A DNA stretch of 33,106 nucleotides from Burkholderiales bacterium (GTDB taxonomy: Bacteria; Pseudomonadota; Gammaproteobacteria; Burkholderiales; Burkholderiaceae_C). The notes beneath the pieces were generated by a model. That model did not search any database, was not told the DNA's origin, and saw nothing but the letters and a program-made list of their open reading frames with translations. The stretch is from the NCBI GenBank assembly GCA_003963005.1, contig RXJW01000164.1:1-33106 (forward strand), written 5' to 3'. A program made the position numbers and the translations under genes. Shown here piece by piece: positions 17,213 to 25,399 of this stretch (its first letter is position 1; each line of letters opens with the position of its first letter).

Positions 17213-18425
17213 ATGACTGCGCCGCAAAGCAGGTCCTTGCGATTCGTTCGGCGCCTGTGCGGGTTCGCCGCGTTGCTGCTGGTTGCTTTCGTGATTGGAT
17301 GGCTCGCGGCCAGGCCGCGAGTGCCCGATGCTTTCTACAACTCTACGGTCGGTCTACCCAACAAGCCGGGCGTCCTCCTGCGGGAAGAGGCGTTCGACCG
17401 CAAGGTTCCTGCCGGCGCCCGCGCTTGGCGCATCCTCTACACGACGACACGAGGCGATGGCTCGCAGGCATTGGCCAGCGGCATCGTCATGGTCTCGACC
17501 CAGGCCCAGGCCGACCCACGCCCCGTCATCGCCTGGACGCACGGCACGACGGGCGTCGTTGAGGGCTGCGCGCCGTCGGTGATTGCCGATCCATTCGCCA
17601 ACGTTCCCGCCGTCCAGCCGCTGCTGGACAAGGGCTGGATCTTCGTCGCCACGGACTACGCGGGCCAAGGCACGACAGGTCCGCACGCCTACCTCATCGG
17701 CGAAGACGAGGCGCGCGCCGAACTCGACGCCATTCGTGCGGCTCGCCAACTCAAGGGCATACGTCCCGGCAACTCGACGGTGGTGTGGGGGCACTCGCAA
17801 GGGGGCATGCGGCGCTGTGGACCGCGATCGTTGCGCCGGCCTACGCGCCCGATGTTCCGCTGGCCGGAGTTGCCGCGCTCGCGCCTGCCAGCGACCTGCG
17901 GCCGATGATCGAGAAGGTGCAGCACATGACAGTCGGGCGGATCATGACTTCGTTCATCTTGCAGGCTTACAGCGAGGTCTATACCGACGTGCGATTCGAC
18001 GACTACGTGGGCGTTGCACTGCGTCCGCTGGCGCGCGACATGGCAGGGCGCTGCCTGGCTGGACCGGGAGCGCTGTTCTCGGTCGGCGAAGCGCTGATCG
18101 CTTCGCGCACGATCTTCGCGTCCTCGCCCCAGAAAGCCGCCTTGGTGCCCGGCTGGCTGAAAACACGCCGGACCGCCCCATCTCGCAGCCGCTGCTGATC
18201 GCGCAAGGCTTGGCCGATCCGCTGGTACTGCCAGAACTTCAGCAGCAGTTCGTGACCCGTCGCTGCCGTGCTGGGCAAGTGCTGGAGTACCGTCGCTATT
18301 TCGGACTGGATCACCTGTCGCTGGTGGCGCCCGAGTCGCCTTTGACGAGCGACCTCATGCGCTGGACGCAAGAGCGGATCGAGGGCATCCCTGCGGCGTC
18401 CGGATGCCGTGACGTAGATCGTTGA
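17213..18425 (+). pseudogene. Secretory-lipase family alpha/beta hydrolase, broken by two frameshifts
   Basis: Three frames join into one hydrolase of about 400 residues. Frame 1 (from the ATG at 17213) gives a membrane anchor or signal segment (CGFAALLLVAFVIGWLAA), then VIAWTHGTTGVVEGCAPS and WGHSQGG with the nucleophile serine. At a run of five G (17801-17805) one base seems missing, and sequence continues in the next frame (HAALWTAIVAPAYAPDVPLAG). A second one-base loss near 18155-18164 moves it to the third frame, which carries the acid (GLADPLVLPELQQQF) and the histidine (GLDHLSL). All three catalytic parts survive, so the decay is recent or the indels are sequencing errors. The family hydrolyses lipids or esters outside the cytoplasm. 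Confidence 0.8.
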
Positions 18426-18863
18426 ACTGCGGCAGCTCGCTATCGTGCGTTTCGCCGCAGCGGTCTTTCTCGCCGCGGAAGCGGCGGAGTCTCTCATCGG
18501 TTCGCATAGCTTGTCTTGGCCACTTCACGGTGGCGGTTGCGCCGCTCCATAGGTCAGGCGCTCCTCGTTCATTCGCCGCATCCAGCGCGTCAGATCCCAG
18601 AGCGCTTCAACACCCTCTCACACTTGGTGTTCCGACTCCGGACGATCAAGTCCAGGCAGGAGCGGTGAAGGCACGAGCCGCTGCCCACGAGAACATGGGA
18701 TCGCCGCGGGGTCGGGTCGGCTTGTTTCGCCCATTGGGGATTGCGCTCAATGTGCCTGTCGTGACCACCGGCTGGCCAGGTGCGTGTGCAGTTCATACTA
18801 GGAACGAGGAACGCGAGATCGAACTCGCGCATGGTCCTGGACACCATAGGAAGAGAGATAGAA
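18426..18863. other. Intergenic stretch upstream of the SF1 helicase gene
   Basis: About 440 bases without a recognisable gene. Short open frames on both strands show no family pattern. It should contain the helicase promoter, but I see no convincing -35/-10 pair. Confidence 0.4.
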
Positions 18864-21854
18864 ATGCCACTGGACGACGGTAGCAAGCGCGAGTACTCGG
18901 CAGAAGAACTGGCAGTCCTCGGCGGCGTGATCGACTACGCCGACCGCATGCTCTACGAAGATCAGCACCTCGATGTTCTCGGCGGCATGGCCGACTCGCG
19001 CGGTTACGTGAGGTCGACGCAGGCGCCGCTGTACCGCCTGCTGCGGAAGAGCGCCTACGCCAAGACGGTGATCATCGAGACTGAGTTGCAAGGGCGAGTG
19101 ATGCTTCGCCTGAGCCCGACCGAAGTGACGTATCCCAACTTCTCTTCGGGCTACTGCACACCTCACTCGCCGCAGGGACGCCTGGCTAGCTTCGTGCAGC
19201 CGGGCTACGCAAACCGCAGCAAGGCCTGGGGCGACTACGAAGTCGTCGAGGTCCGTTCGTTTGATCGCTTCGGCGGACCCGACTTCGAGCCGAACGTTCG
19301 CAACTTCCTGCGAATGGGCGTTGTTGGCGAAGCGGGCGCAGGGGAGGTCGCCGACCTCCAAGGATTCCTGCGCGGGCCTCGACGTGCCGGGATCGTCGGG
19401 CGCCCAGGGACCGGTGCTGCGACGCCGGAGCCCGAGACCAGGGACCTCGAGCCACAGCCGTTGGCGCCTGTCGCGCCGCGTCCGCCGGAGGTGCATGTCG
19501 TCGAGTTCGAGGTCGACGAGGAACCTCAGGGCCAACCTGCAGAAGTCTTGGACGAGTCGGAAGAGGAGTGGGATCGAGACGGCCCGCCGGCGAAGGCCGA
19601 TGACTACTATGGGTTGAGCGAGCGGTTCTTTACGCACCAGACTGAAGAGCAGAACCAGGTCATTTCGCGAACACCGCTCGGGCCGATGTTCGTGGAGGGT
19701 GTTGCCGGCTCAGGCAAGACGTCGGCCGCGCTCGGCCGCACGAAGATGCTCACAACCTTCAACGCCGCGAGCGTCGTCGATGAGAAGACATTCCGCGACC
19801 TGCTGGGTCCGGGACAGGACTACTGGACGGCCGATTTCGCCGGTCAGTTCTCGCAAGAGGCTTGCGTGGGATTCGTCCGCACGGGCGAACTCATTCAGTA
19901 CCTTCAGGAGACCTGCCGACGCATCGACTTGCCGGACCTGCCCGTGCAAGAGTTCAAGGAGCTGCAGGTTCGCTTGCGGGACCATCGCAGGCTGACGCGC
20001 AGCCTCGTTCCCGGTCGACGCTGGGCTGGTCTGACTGACGAAGTGGAGCGGAACGAAGCCACGACCATGGCCTGGCTCCGGGCGGCCGACCAGGCGATTG
20101 CTCGCCGCCTCGCGGATCACGTGTTCGAGGCATTGCCGACGGTGGCGGACATTGCGGAGGCTTTTGAGCCATCCGAGCGGCCGAAGGTCGCGCGGGTCAT
20201 GGGGCCCGCGTTGACCTTGCTGAAGGAGTTGTTGAGCGAGGTCTCGATAGAGCTGCGAGACCCGCCGCGGGACGGCGCGTTTGCGCTCGATCGGCTGGCG
20301 CTGCGCCTGACCAACATCCTGGCCGAGGTTCGTCGCCGCGTGACCGGGCCGCGCTTGATCTGGACGCAGGTCGGCGATGCGTTCTTCTATGCTGCTGACG
20401 AGAACAGTCTCGCGCGGCAACTCGTCGAGGCCAAGGCGCCGCTCTACCTCCGCAGCGGCCAGCGCCTGGTCTATGTGGATGACAGCGGCCCGCTGGACGG
20501 TTCTCTGCAACTTCTGTCGCCCAATGGCGACGCCGTTGAATGGAGTGCTGACGTCAAGGCTTCCCTGGAAGCGGGCCGGTTGCTGGTCCGTGACGCGTCT
20601 GGTCAGAACTTCAGGGCGCAGGTTTCCGACGTCAACCACCTCTTCCTGCGTCTGCTTCCCGAAGCGACCGAGCGCATCTACACGACCGTCGGGGGCAAGC
20701 TGCGGCCTTTGCCGCGCGAGCATGGCCTTGGCCGGGCCAGGCTGCTGCTGGTCGCGGCCACACCCGCCGCTGTCGAGGACGACGAGCCGGACGAGGAAAC
20801 CGAGTCGCCCGTCGAGCCTGGACAGCCGCGCTACTCGACGCCGGATGCAGCGTTCGCACGGGTTATCAGGCGTCGATTGCTGGCGCCGCTGACGGCGCTG
20901 CCGGACCTCTACCTGGATGCCTTGAAGTCCGAGTCGAAGCACTTCCCACAGGAGAGCCTGGCGGACGAGATCCTGTCCCAGTTGCAGCAGTTCAAGCTTG
21001 CCGAGAGAGACATCGACCTGTTGCTGTGCATTGCCCATCTGGTTGGCCGCGGACTGAAGCAAGGCGGAGCGCCGAGCCTGCGCGAGCCGACCTTCTATCA
21101 GGCGGTGTTCATCGACGAGGTGCAGGACTTCACCGAGCAGCAGGTCTACCTGATGGTGGAGCAATCGAACCCTCGCTACCGCGCGATCACCGTGGTCGGA
21201 GACTTCGCCCAGAAACTGCATCACGGCACCAGCATCGAGCTCAGGGCCTGTTTCCCGGGGCAATCCCTGCCCACCGTGAAACTGACGGAGAACCTGCGGC
21301 AAGGAAACGCCCCGGGGCTCGCCCTGTTCAGCGCGCTCTTCCGAACGCAGTTCTTCGGTGACCCTGCGCCCTCGAATGAACTTACCGAAAGAGCGTTCGC
21401 GGCAGGCGCGGGGGTGGCACGTCCCCGGCTTCTGGTCTGTCCCGAGACTTCCGACATCGACAGCGCCGTCGTTGCCGCACTGCGCGCCACGCAGCGTGGC
21501 CAGACGGTGGCCGTCTTGTTCTCAAGTGCTCGACGAGCAGCCGAGTCATTTGCGCGAATGGAACCGCAGTTGCGCGCGCAGTTGATCGATGCCGAGTTGT
21601 CCGAGACAGTGAATCTCGCTCGACGCCATGTTCGTCACTTCGCCGACGTGACCAACGCGAAGGGCTTGGAGTTCGACGTCGTGATCCTTGCCGGCGTCGA
21701 CGAGTTCGACCTCGATCAGCCGCCGCAGATCAACCGTCTCTATGTCGGAGTCACGCGTGCCCGGCGTTCGCTCACCTTGCTTTCGCGCCGTGCGGAGCTC
21801 GCGCCGAAGTTGGCTGGGCTCTTCAGTTCGTTCGACGCTCTGGTCGCCCACTGA
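18864..21854 (+). CDS. Superfamily-1 (UvrD/HelD-like) helicase with a large insertion
   Basis: A 996-residue protein with SF1 helicase motifs: Walker A EGVAGSGKTSAAL (Lys285), Walker B FIDEVQDF (Asp751, Glu752), VVGDFAQKLH, motif IV-like LTENLRQG, motif V KGLEFDVVILAG and motif VI RLYVGVTRARRSL. About 465 residues separate Walker A from Walker B, far more than in UvrD, and about 270 residues precede Walker A. A long N-terminal region plus a big 1B insertion recalls HelD, which removes stalled RNA polymerase from DNA, but I cannot see HelD-specific sequence. A phage-defence helicase is another option. The ATG at 18864 has GGAAGAGAG before it; in-frame upstream starts (18780, 18831) lack one. 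Confidence 0.82.
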   Translation: MPLDDGSKREYSAEELAVLGGVIDYADRMLYEDQHLDVLGGMADSRGYVRSTQAPLYRLLRKSAYAKTVIIETELQGRVMLRLSPTEVTYPNFSSGYCTPHSPQGRLASFVQPGYANRSKAWGDYEVVEVRSFDRFGGPDFEPNVRNFLRMGVVGEAGAGEVADLQGFLRGPRRAGIVGRPGTGAATPEPETRDLEPQPLAPVAPRPPEVHVVEFEVDEEPQGQPAEVLDESEEEWDRDGPPAKADDYYGLSERFFTHQTEEQNQVISRTPLGPMFVEGVAGSGKTSAALGRTKMLTTFNAASVVDEKTFRDLLGPGQDYWTADFAGQFSQEACVGFVRTGELIQYLQETCRRIDLPDLPVQEFKELQVRLRDHRRLTRSLVPGRRWAGLTDEVERNEATTMAWLRAADQAIARRLADHVFEALPTVADIAEAFEPSERPKVARVMGPALTLLKELLSEVSIELRDPPRDGAFALDRLALRLTNILAEVRRRVTGPRLIWTQVGDAFFYAADENSLARQLVEAKAPLYLRSGQRLVYVDDSGPLDGSLQLLSPNGDAVEWSADVKASLEAGRLLVRDASGQNFRAQVSDVNHLFLRLLPEATERIYTTVGGKLRPLPREHGLGRARLLLVAATPAAVEDDEPDEETESPVEPGQPRYSTPDAAFARVIRRRLLAPLTALPDLYLDALKSESKHFPQESLADEILSQLQQFKLAERDIDLLLCIAHLVGRGLKQGGAPSLREPTFYQAVFIDEVQDFTEQQVYLMVEQSNPRYRAITVVGDFAQKLHHGTSIELRACFPGQSLPTVKLTENLRQGNAPGLALFSALFRTQFFGDPAPSNELTERAFAAGAGVARPRLLVCPETSDIDSAVVAALRATQRGQTVAVLFSSARRAAESFARMEPQLRAQLIDAELSETVNLARRHVRHFADVTNAKGLEFDVVILAGVDEFDLDQPPQINRLYVGVTRARRSLTLLSRRAELAPKLAGLFSSFDALVAH

Positions 21855-21860
21855 GGGGTC

Positions 21861-21884
21861 TGCCGGACGACTGGACTTCCGGCA
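21861..21884. terminator. Hairpin between convergent genes
   Basis: A 7-base-pair stem (TGCCGGA at 21861-21867 with TCCGGCA at 21878-21884) begins seven bases after the helicase stop, between that gene and the convergent histidine kinase. There is no T tract, so terminator function is only suggested. Confidence 0.35.
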
Positions 21885-21941
21885 TCAACGCAGGACCGCG
21901 ACTCCGCCCGCGCGACTGCGTGGCGGCCGAGCGCGGTGCGG

Positions 21942-22994
21942 TCAGCTCGGCACATCCGGGCGAGGCGGGCCGTCCAGAGGCATGCGGACGAAGAACAGCG
22001 TACCGTCCTCATCGCATTGGAGGCCCACCTCCCAGCCTGCCGATCTGGCCAACAGCTTGACGACGGCAAGGCCCAGCCCGCTGCCTTTGGGCCGGTTGTG
22101 CCGGACGGAGCCTCGGACGAAGGGCTCCCACATCGCTTGTTGCTCGGCGGCAGGGATGCCCGGACCGTGGTCGGACACGCTGATCTCGATCGCATCGGCC
22201 AAGTTCATCCTGCCGAAGCCGTGCCTGAGGATTCGAGCGCGGAGTTCAATCCGGCCCGGGCCGGAGTACTTCACGGCATTGGACAGGTAGTTGTTCAACA
22301 CCTGGTGCAGTCGGATCTCGTCGCCGTGGACCTGGATCGTGGCGACCTCGGCGGCTTCGACGACGATGGTCTGCGAATTGGCCGCGGCGGCGTCGGCATG
22401 TTCCTCGACCACGCGCTGCAGCAGTTCGCCAACGCTGAAGGGTTCTCGTCGAAGCTCGACCAGGCCGTTCGCCAGCCTTGTGTACTGGGCGATGTTGTCC
22501 AGGCGACCCTTGATCTGCACGATGCACTGTTCGAGCCCGTTGACCAGCTGCGACGTGATCGGATCCTGCGGCTTCAGCGCCAGCAACTCGACGTTGGCGA
22601 GCATGGTCTGCAGCGGGGTGCGCAACTCGTGGGACACCATGCCGAGCAGCGCGGTCCGAGCCTGCGCGCTGCGCTGCGCCTCGGCGCGGGCCTCGGCCTG
22701 CAGGCGATTGGCCTCGAGACGCGCCGCTTCGGCCGCGGCCCGCAGGCGCAGGCTGACCGCCAGCGAGATGGCGAGCACGATGCCGGCGGCCAGCAGGGCG
22801 CCCCAGGCCATGGTCCGGCCTCCGTGCGCGTTCAAGGCGAACCACAAGCCGACGGCGGCCAGCAATGCCGCCAATCCCGAAATGCCGAGCAGCATGGCGC
22901 GGCTCGACCACAGGTCCAGCATGGCCGGCTCCGAGCCTGGCATCGGCGCGGAGCCGGTCGCTGGTGGATTGGACGGGACGGCTGGGTCTGCCAT
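21942..22994 (-). CDS. Membrane-bound sensor histidine kinase (HisKA type)
   Basis: A 350-residue kinase. Two transmembrane segments (about residues 34-54 and 62-84) with only a short periplasmic link leave little room for an external sensor. A coiled coil (85-112) leads to the phospho-acceptor motif MVSHELRTPL (His122). The ATPase domain follows with an N-box (NNYLSNAVKYSG), G1 (DHGPGIP) and G2 (GSGLGLAVVK). It is the second gene of a two-gene minus-strand unit, 49 bases after the receiver gene, which is its most likely partner. The input signal is unknown; with so little periplasmic sequence it probably senses the membrane or a cytoplasmic or partner signal. Confidence 0.9.
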   Translation of the reverse strand: MADPAVPSNPPATGSAPMPGSEPAMLDLWSSRAMLLGISGLAALLAAVGLWFALNAHGGRTMAWGALLAAGIVLAISLAVSLRLRAAAEAARLEANRLQAEARAEAQRSAQARTALLGMVSHELRTPLQTMLANVELLALKPQDPITSQLVNGLEQCIVQIKGRLDNIAQYTRLANGLVELRREPFSVGELLQRVVEEHADAAAANSQTIVVEAAEVATIQVHGDEIRLHQVLNNYLSNAVKYSGPGRIELRARILRHGFGRMNLADAIEISVSDHGPGIPAAEQQAMWEPFVRGSVRHNRPKGSGLGLAVVKLLARSAGWEVGLQCDEDGTLFFVRMPLDGPPRPDVPS

Positions 22995-23043
22995 ATGACT
23001 CGCTCGCGCCGATCATCCTTTGGTGAAGGAGGGCGCAGGCATG

Positions 23044-23583
23044 TCAGCCCCTGCGCTCGCCGAGCGCTAATCGCAGGTCCGATGCGAGCTTTACCCCTGA
23101 ATACGGCTTGGCGCGGTACTGGACATGGTAGCGGCCGATGATCCGGGCCAGGGCATCGTCGGTCGGCACGCCTGCGACGGCCAGGTTTCCGGACAGGAGG
23201 AAGATCGGAACACCGGCCGACAGCGGATGGCGCCGCAAGGCTTCGATGAGCGGTGCGGCGGTCCTGTCACCCAGGTACCAGTCCAGGACGTAGGCGGAAA
23301 AGGGCATCGCTCGGGCCGCCATCTCGAGCTCGACCGCATCGGTGTAGGGCACCACGTCGAAGCCGCTCTGCGACAAGATGGCCGTCATGGAGGCCACGGC
23401 GGCGGGGTCATCATCGAGGGCGGCGATGCGAGGTGGAGCGTCGGCGCGCGAGTCCTGCGAAGGCGGCTGTGCGGTGCTCGCCGGCTGAAGGGCACCGATC
23501 GAGCGCCCGCACACCGACGCGATCGGTACGGATCGCGGGACGGCCGTCAAAGACGGCCCGTCATGACGACTGGCCATCACCAT
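23044..23583 (-). CDS. Stand-alone response-regulator receiver protein
   Basis: A 179-residue protein. The first ~50 residues are low-complexity and rich in Pro, Ala and Ser. The rest is one receiver domain: acidic pocket LDDDP, phospho-acceptor Asp101 in YVLDWYLGD, serine in FLLSGN and Lys159 in RAKPYSG. No output domain follows, so it acts by protein contact, as in CheY- or Spo0F-like relays. The ATG at 23583 has a strong AGGAGGAGG site. The kinase at 21942-22994 is directly downstream on the same strand. It is divergent from the LuxR-type regulator, with which it could form a relay. Confidence 0.9.
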   Translation of the reverse strand: MVMASRHDGPSLTAVPRSVPIASVCGRSIGALQPASTAQPPSQDSRADAPPRIAALDDDPAAVASMTAILSQSGFDVVPYTDAVELEMAARAMPFSAYVLDWYLGDRTAAPLIEALRRHPLSAGVPIFLLSGNLAVAGVPTDDALARIIGRYHVQYRAKPYSGVKLASDLRLALGERRG

Positions 23584-23809
23584 GAGCCCCTCCTCCTGTC
23601 AGGCGGGAAAGATCTCTGCGCGCCAAGCCGCCCAATCGGAGCCCGTCGCCTCGGCGCAGGCGCCGCGCCAAAATGCGAAGCCTGCGCGCAACCAGCATGG
23701 TAGCGAACTAGGTTACACGCTGCCACCCAGGAAAGTAACATTGCGGCACCTGAAAGTGTCTCAGACAGTTACAAGGTCGTGCGCTATAACGCCCTAAGTT
23801 GCGGTAATC
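23584..23809. promoter_or_regulatory. Divergent promoter region of the two signalling operons
   Basis: 226 bases separate the minus-strand receiver/kinase unit from the plus-strand regulator-led set, so both promoters should be here. The half nearer the plus-strand start is lower in GC and carries several GTTAC/GTAAC half-sites (GGTTACAC near 23711, AGTAACA near 23734, AGTTACAA near 23768), possible sites for a dimeric regulator. A TATAAC hexamer at 23785-23790 is a candidate -10 element without a good -35, as in activated promoters. Confidence 0.4.
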
Positions 23810-24490
23810 ATGTCCACCGGCAATCGTCGAGTTTCGCGGCGCATGAAAGCACCCTGCTGCATCAGGATCCTCATTGCCGATGACCATCCACTGATCATCG
23901 AGGGTCTCGCTTTGTCGCTGCACAAGCGCGGCATCGAGGTGGTGGGGAAAGCGGCCACCACCGACGAAGTGGCGCAGCAGTGCAGGCAGTGCAGGCCCGA
24001 CGTGGTGGTCATGGACGTCGGCTTCGGGGCAGGGCCGACAGGTCTGGACGCGGCGCGGCAGCTCATCGGCGCGGACGCCGAGGCCCGCATCGTTTTTTAC
24101 ACCCAGTACGACCAGGACGAGATCGTGCGGGAGGCCTACCGGCTGGGCGGTCGCGGCTTCGTGCCCAAGGTCCAGCCGGCCGATGTGCTGGCCGAGGTGA
24201 TCGCGGAGGTGGCCCAGGGAAAGATCCATTTCCTGCCTGACATCGCACAGCGCATGGCGCTGCTGGGCGTGCGTGGCGACGACTCGCCGCGCGCGAAGCT
24301 GGACCAGCGGGAACTCGACGTCTTCAAGCGCCTGGCGCAGGGACAGACCACGGAAGAGATCGCAGGGGCGCTCAACCTGTCCCGCAAGACCATCTCCCTG
24401 GTGGTCCAGGTCGTCAAGGACAAGTTGTGCGTGCAGCGCTCTGCGGAGATCACTCGGCTGGCGATTCGCCACCACCTCATCGAGACCTAG
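23810..24490 (+). CDS. NarL/LuxR-type DNA-binding response regulator
   Basis: A 226-residue response regulator. The receiver has the acidic pair Asp24-Asp25 (IADDHP), phospho-acceptor Asp69 (VVVMDVGF), Thr98 and Lys120 (GFVPKVQ). Residues about 164-224 form a LuxR-type helix-turn-helix (LDQRELDVFKRLAQGQTTEEIAGALNLSRKTI). This class normally pairs with HisKA_3 kinases, and one ends this same gene set (28479-30014). It is first in the set, so autoregulation is plausible. The start is uncertain: neither the ATG at 23810 nor the one at 23843 has a visible ribosome-binding site; the receiver begins after both. Confidence 0.92.
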   Translation: MSTGNRRVSRRMKAPCCIRILIADDHPLIIEGLALSLHKRGIEVVGKAATTDEVAQQCRQCRPDVVVMDVGFGAGPTGLDAARQLIGADAEARIVFYTQYDQDEIVREAYRLGGRGFVPKVQPADVLAEVIAEVAQGKIHFLPDIAQRMALLGVRGDDSPRAKLDQRELDVFKRLAQGQTTEEIAGALNLSRKTISLVVQVVKDKLCVQRSAEITRLAIRHHLIET

Positions 24491-24516
24491 CGCCCATTGC
24501 ACCGGGAGCGTGCGCG

Positions 24517-25395
24517 ATGCCAGTTCCTTTCGTCCTGCTCGTCTGCGCCATTGCCGCCGTGTGGCTGCCCTCGGTGAAGCTCCGGGAGGGGCTTGCCATC
24601 CCGCCGTGGCTCGTGGTCTATGCGCTGGCGCTGGGTGCCGCCCTGGTTCAGGGCTTTGTGCTGCCCGCAGGGGCCCTGTCCCTCGTTGTGCTGCTCGCGT
24701 TGACGGAGCTCTTCCGGCGGCCCTTGGGAGCGACGGTCCATTGGCTTGTGTTTGCGCTGCTGCTGTTGCTGGCGCTCGCGCTGGCCTTGCACAAGGTGCC
24801 GGGCTTCAACAATCCGATCGTCATCGATGCCGCCCAGCTCTCGCCCGAGGCGAGCCCGTTCACGCAGTACCTGAACTTCGACAAGGGCTCGGTCGGCCTG
24901 GTGCTGGTCGCTTTGCTCGCGCCCCGCCTGCGCCGCGGTGATGGGGCAGGGCGCGTACTGCTGCGGGCCTGGGCTTACGCGATGGCAGCCGCCATCGTCG
25001 TGCTCGGGGTGGCGGTCGCGATCGGATTGGTTCGGGTCGATCCCAAGTGGCCGGTGCAGGCGCCGCTGTTCCTGATCGTCAATCTGTTCCTGACCTGCGT
25101 CGCCGAGGAGGGATTCTTTCGCGCGCTGATCCAGGATCCGTTGACCGGTCCCGGGCAAAGTGCCAAGCACCGCTGGCGAGGCCGTGCCGTGCTGGGGGTC
25201 GCCGTGTCGGCGGCACTCTTCGGCCTGGCGCATGCGGGCGCGGGCGCGTCGATGGTGGTCATGGCAGCGCTGGCGGGCCTCGCCAATGCGGTCGCCTATG
25301 CCTGGCACCGCCGCATCGAGGTACCCATCGTCATGCACTTCGGCGTCAATGCCATGCACTTCCTGCTCTTCACCTATCCGGCCCTGCGGCACTAG
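24517..25395 (+). CDS. CPBP-family intramembrane metalloprotease (CAAX protease / Abi type)
   Basis: A 292-residue membrane protein with about eight hydrophobic segments. The three family motifs are in order near the C-terminus: EEGFFRALIQ (EExxxR), FGLAHAG (FxxxH) and HFGVNAMHF (HxxxN). These residues form the glutamate/histidine metal site of Abi/CPBP proteases. Bacterial members act in bacteriocin immunity, protein processing or regulated proteolysis. It sits 26 bases after the response regulator and 4 bases before the TonB-dependent receptor, so it is probably part of the same transcript. Processing a peptide ligand or a signalling protein is possible, but this is inference. GGGAG precedes the ATG at 24517. 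Confidence 0.88.
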   Translation: MPVPFVLLVCAIAAVWLPSVKLREGLAIPPWLVVYALALGAALVQGFVLPAGALSLVVLLALTELFRRPLGATVHWLVFALLLLLALALALHKVPGFNNPIVIDAAQLSPEASPFTQYLNFDKGSVGLVLVALLAPRLRRGDGAGRVLLRAWAYAMAAAIVVLGVAVAIGLVRVDPKWPVQAPLFLIVNLFLTCVAEEGFFRALIQDPLTGPGQSAKHRWRGRAVLGVAVSAALFGLAHAGAGASMVVMAALAGLANAVAYAWHRRIEVPIVMHFGVNAMHFLLFTYPALRH

Positions 25396-25399
25396 TTCC

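Noticed and set aside
16998..17216. A 72-codon frame directly after the cupin stop, ending with a 4-base overlap with the lipase start.
   Set aside because: It is only the continuation of the cupin frame, has no ribosome-binding site and no family pattern. The overlap is probably chance.
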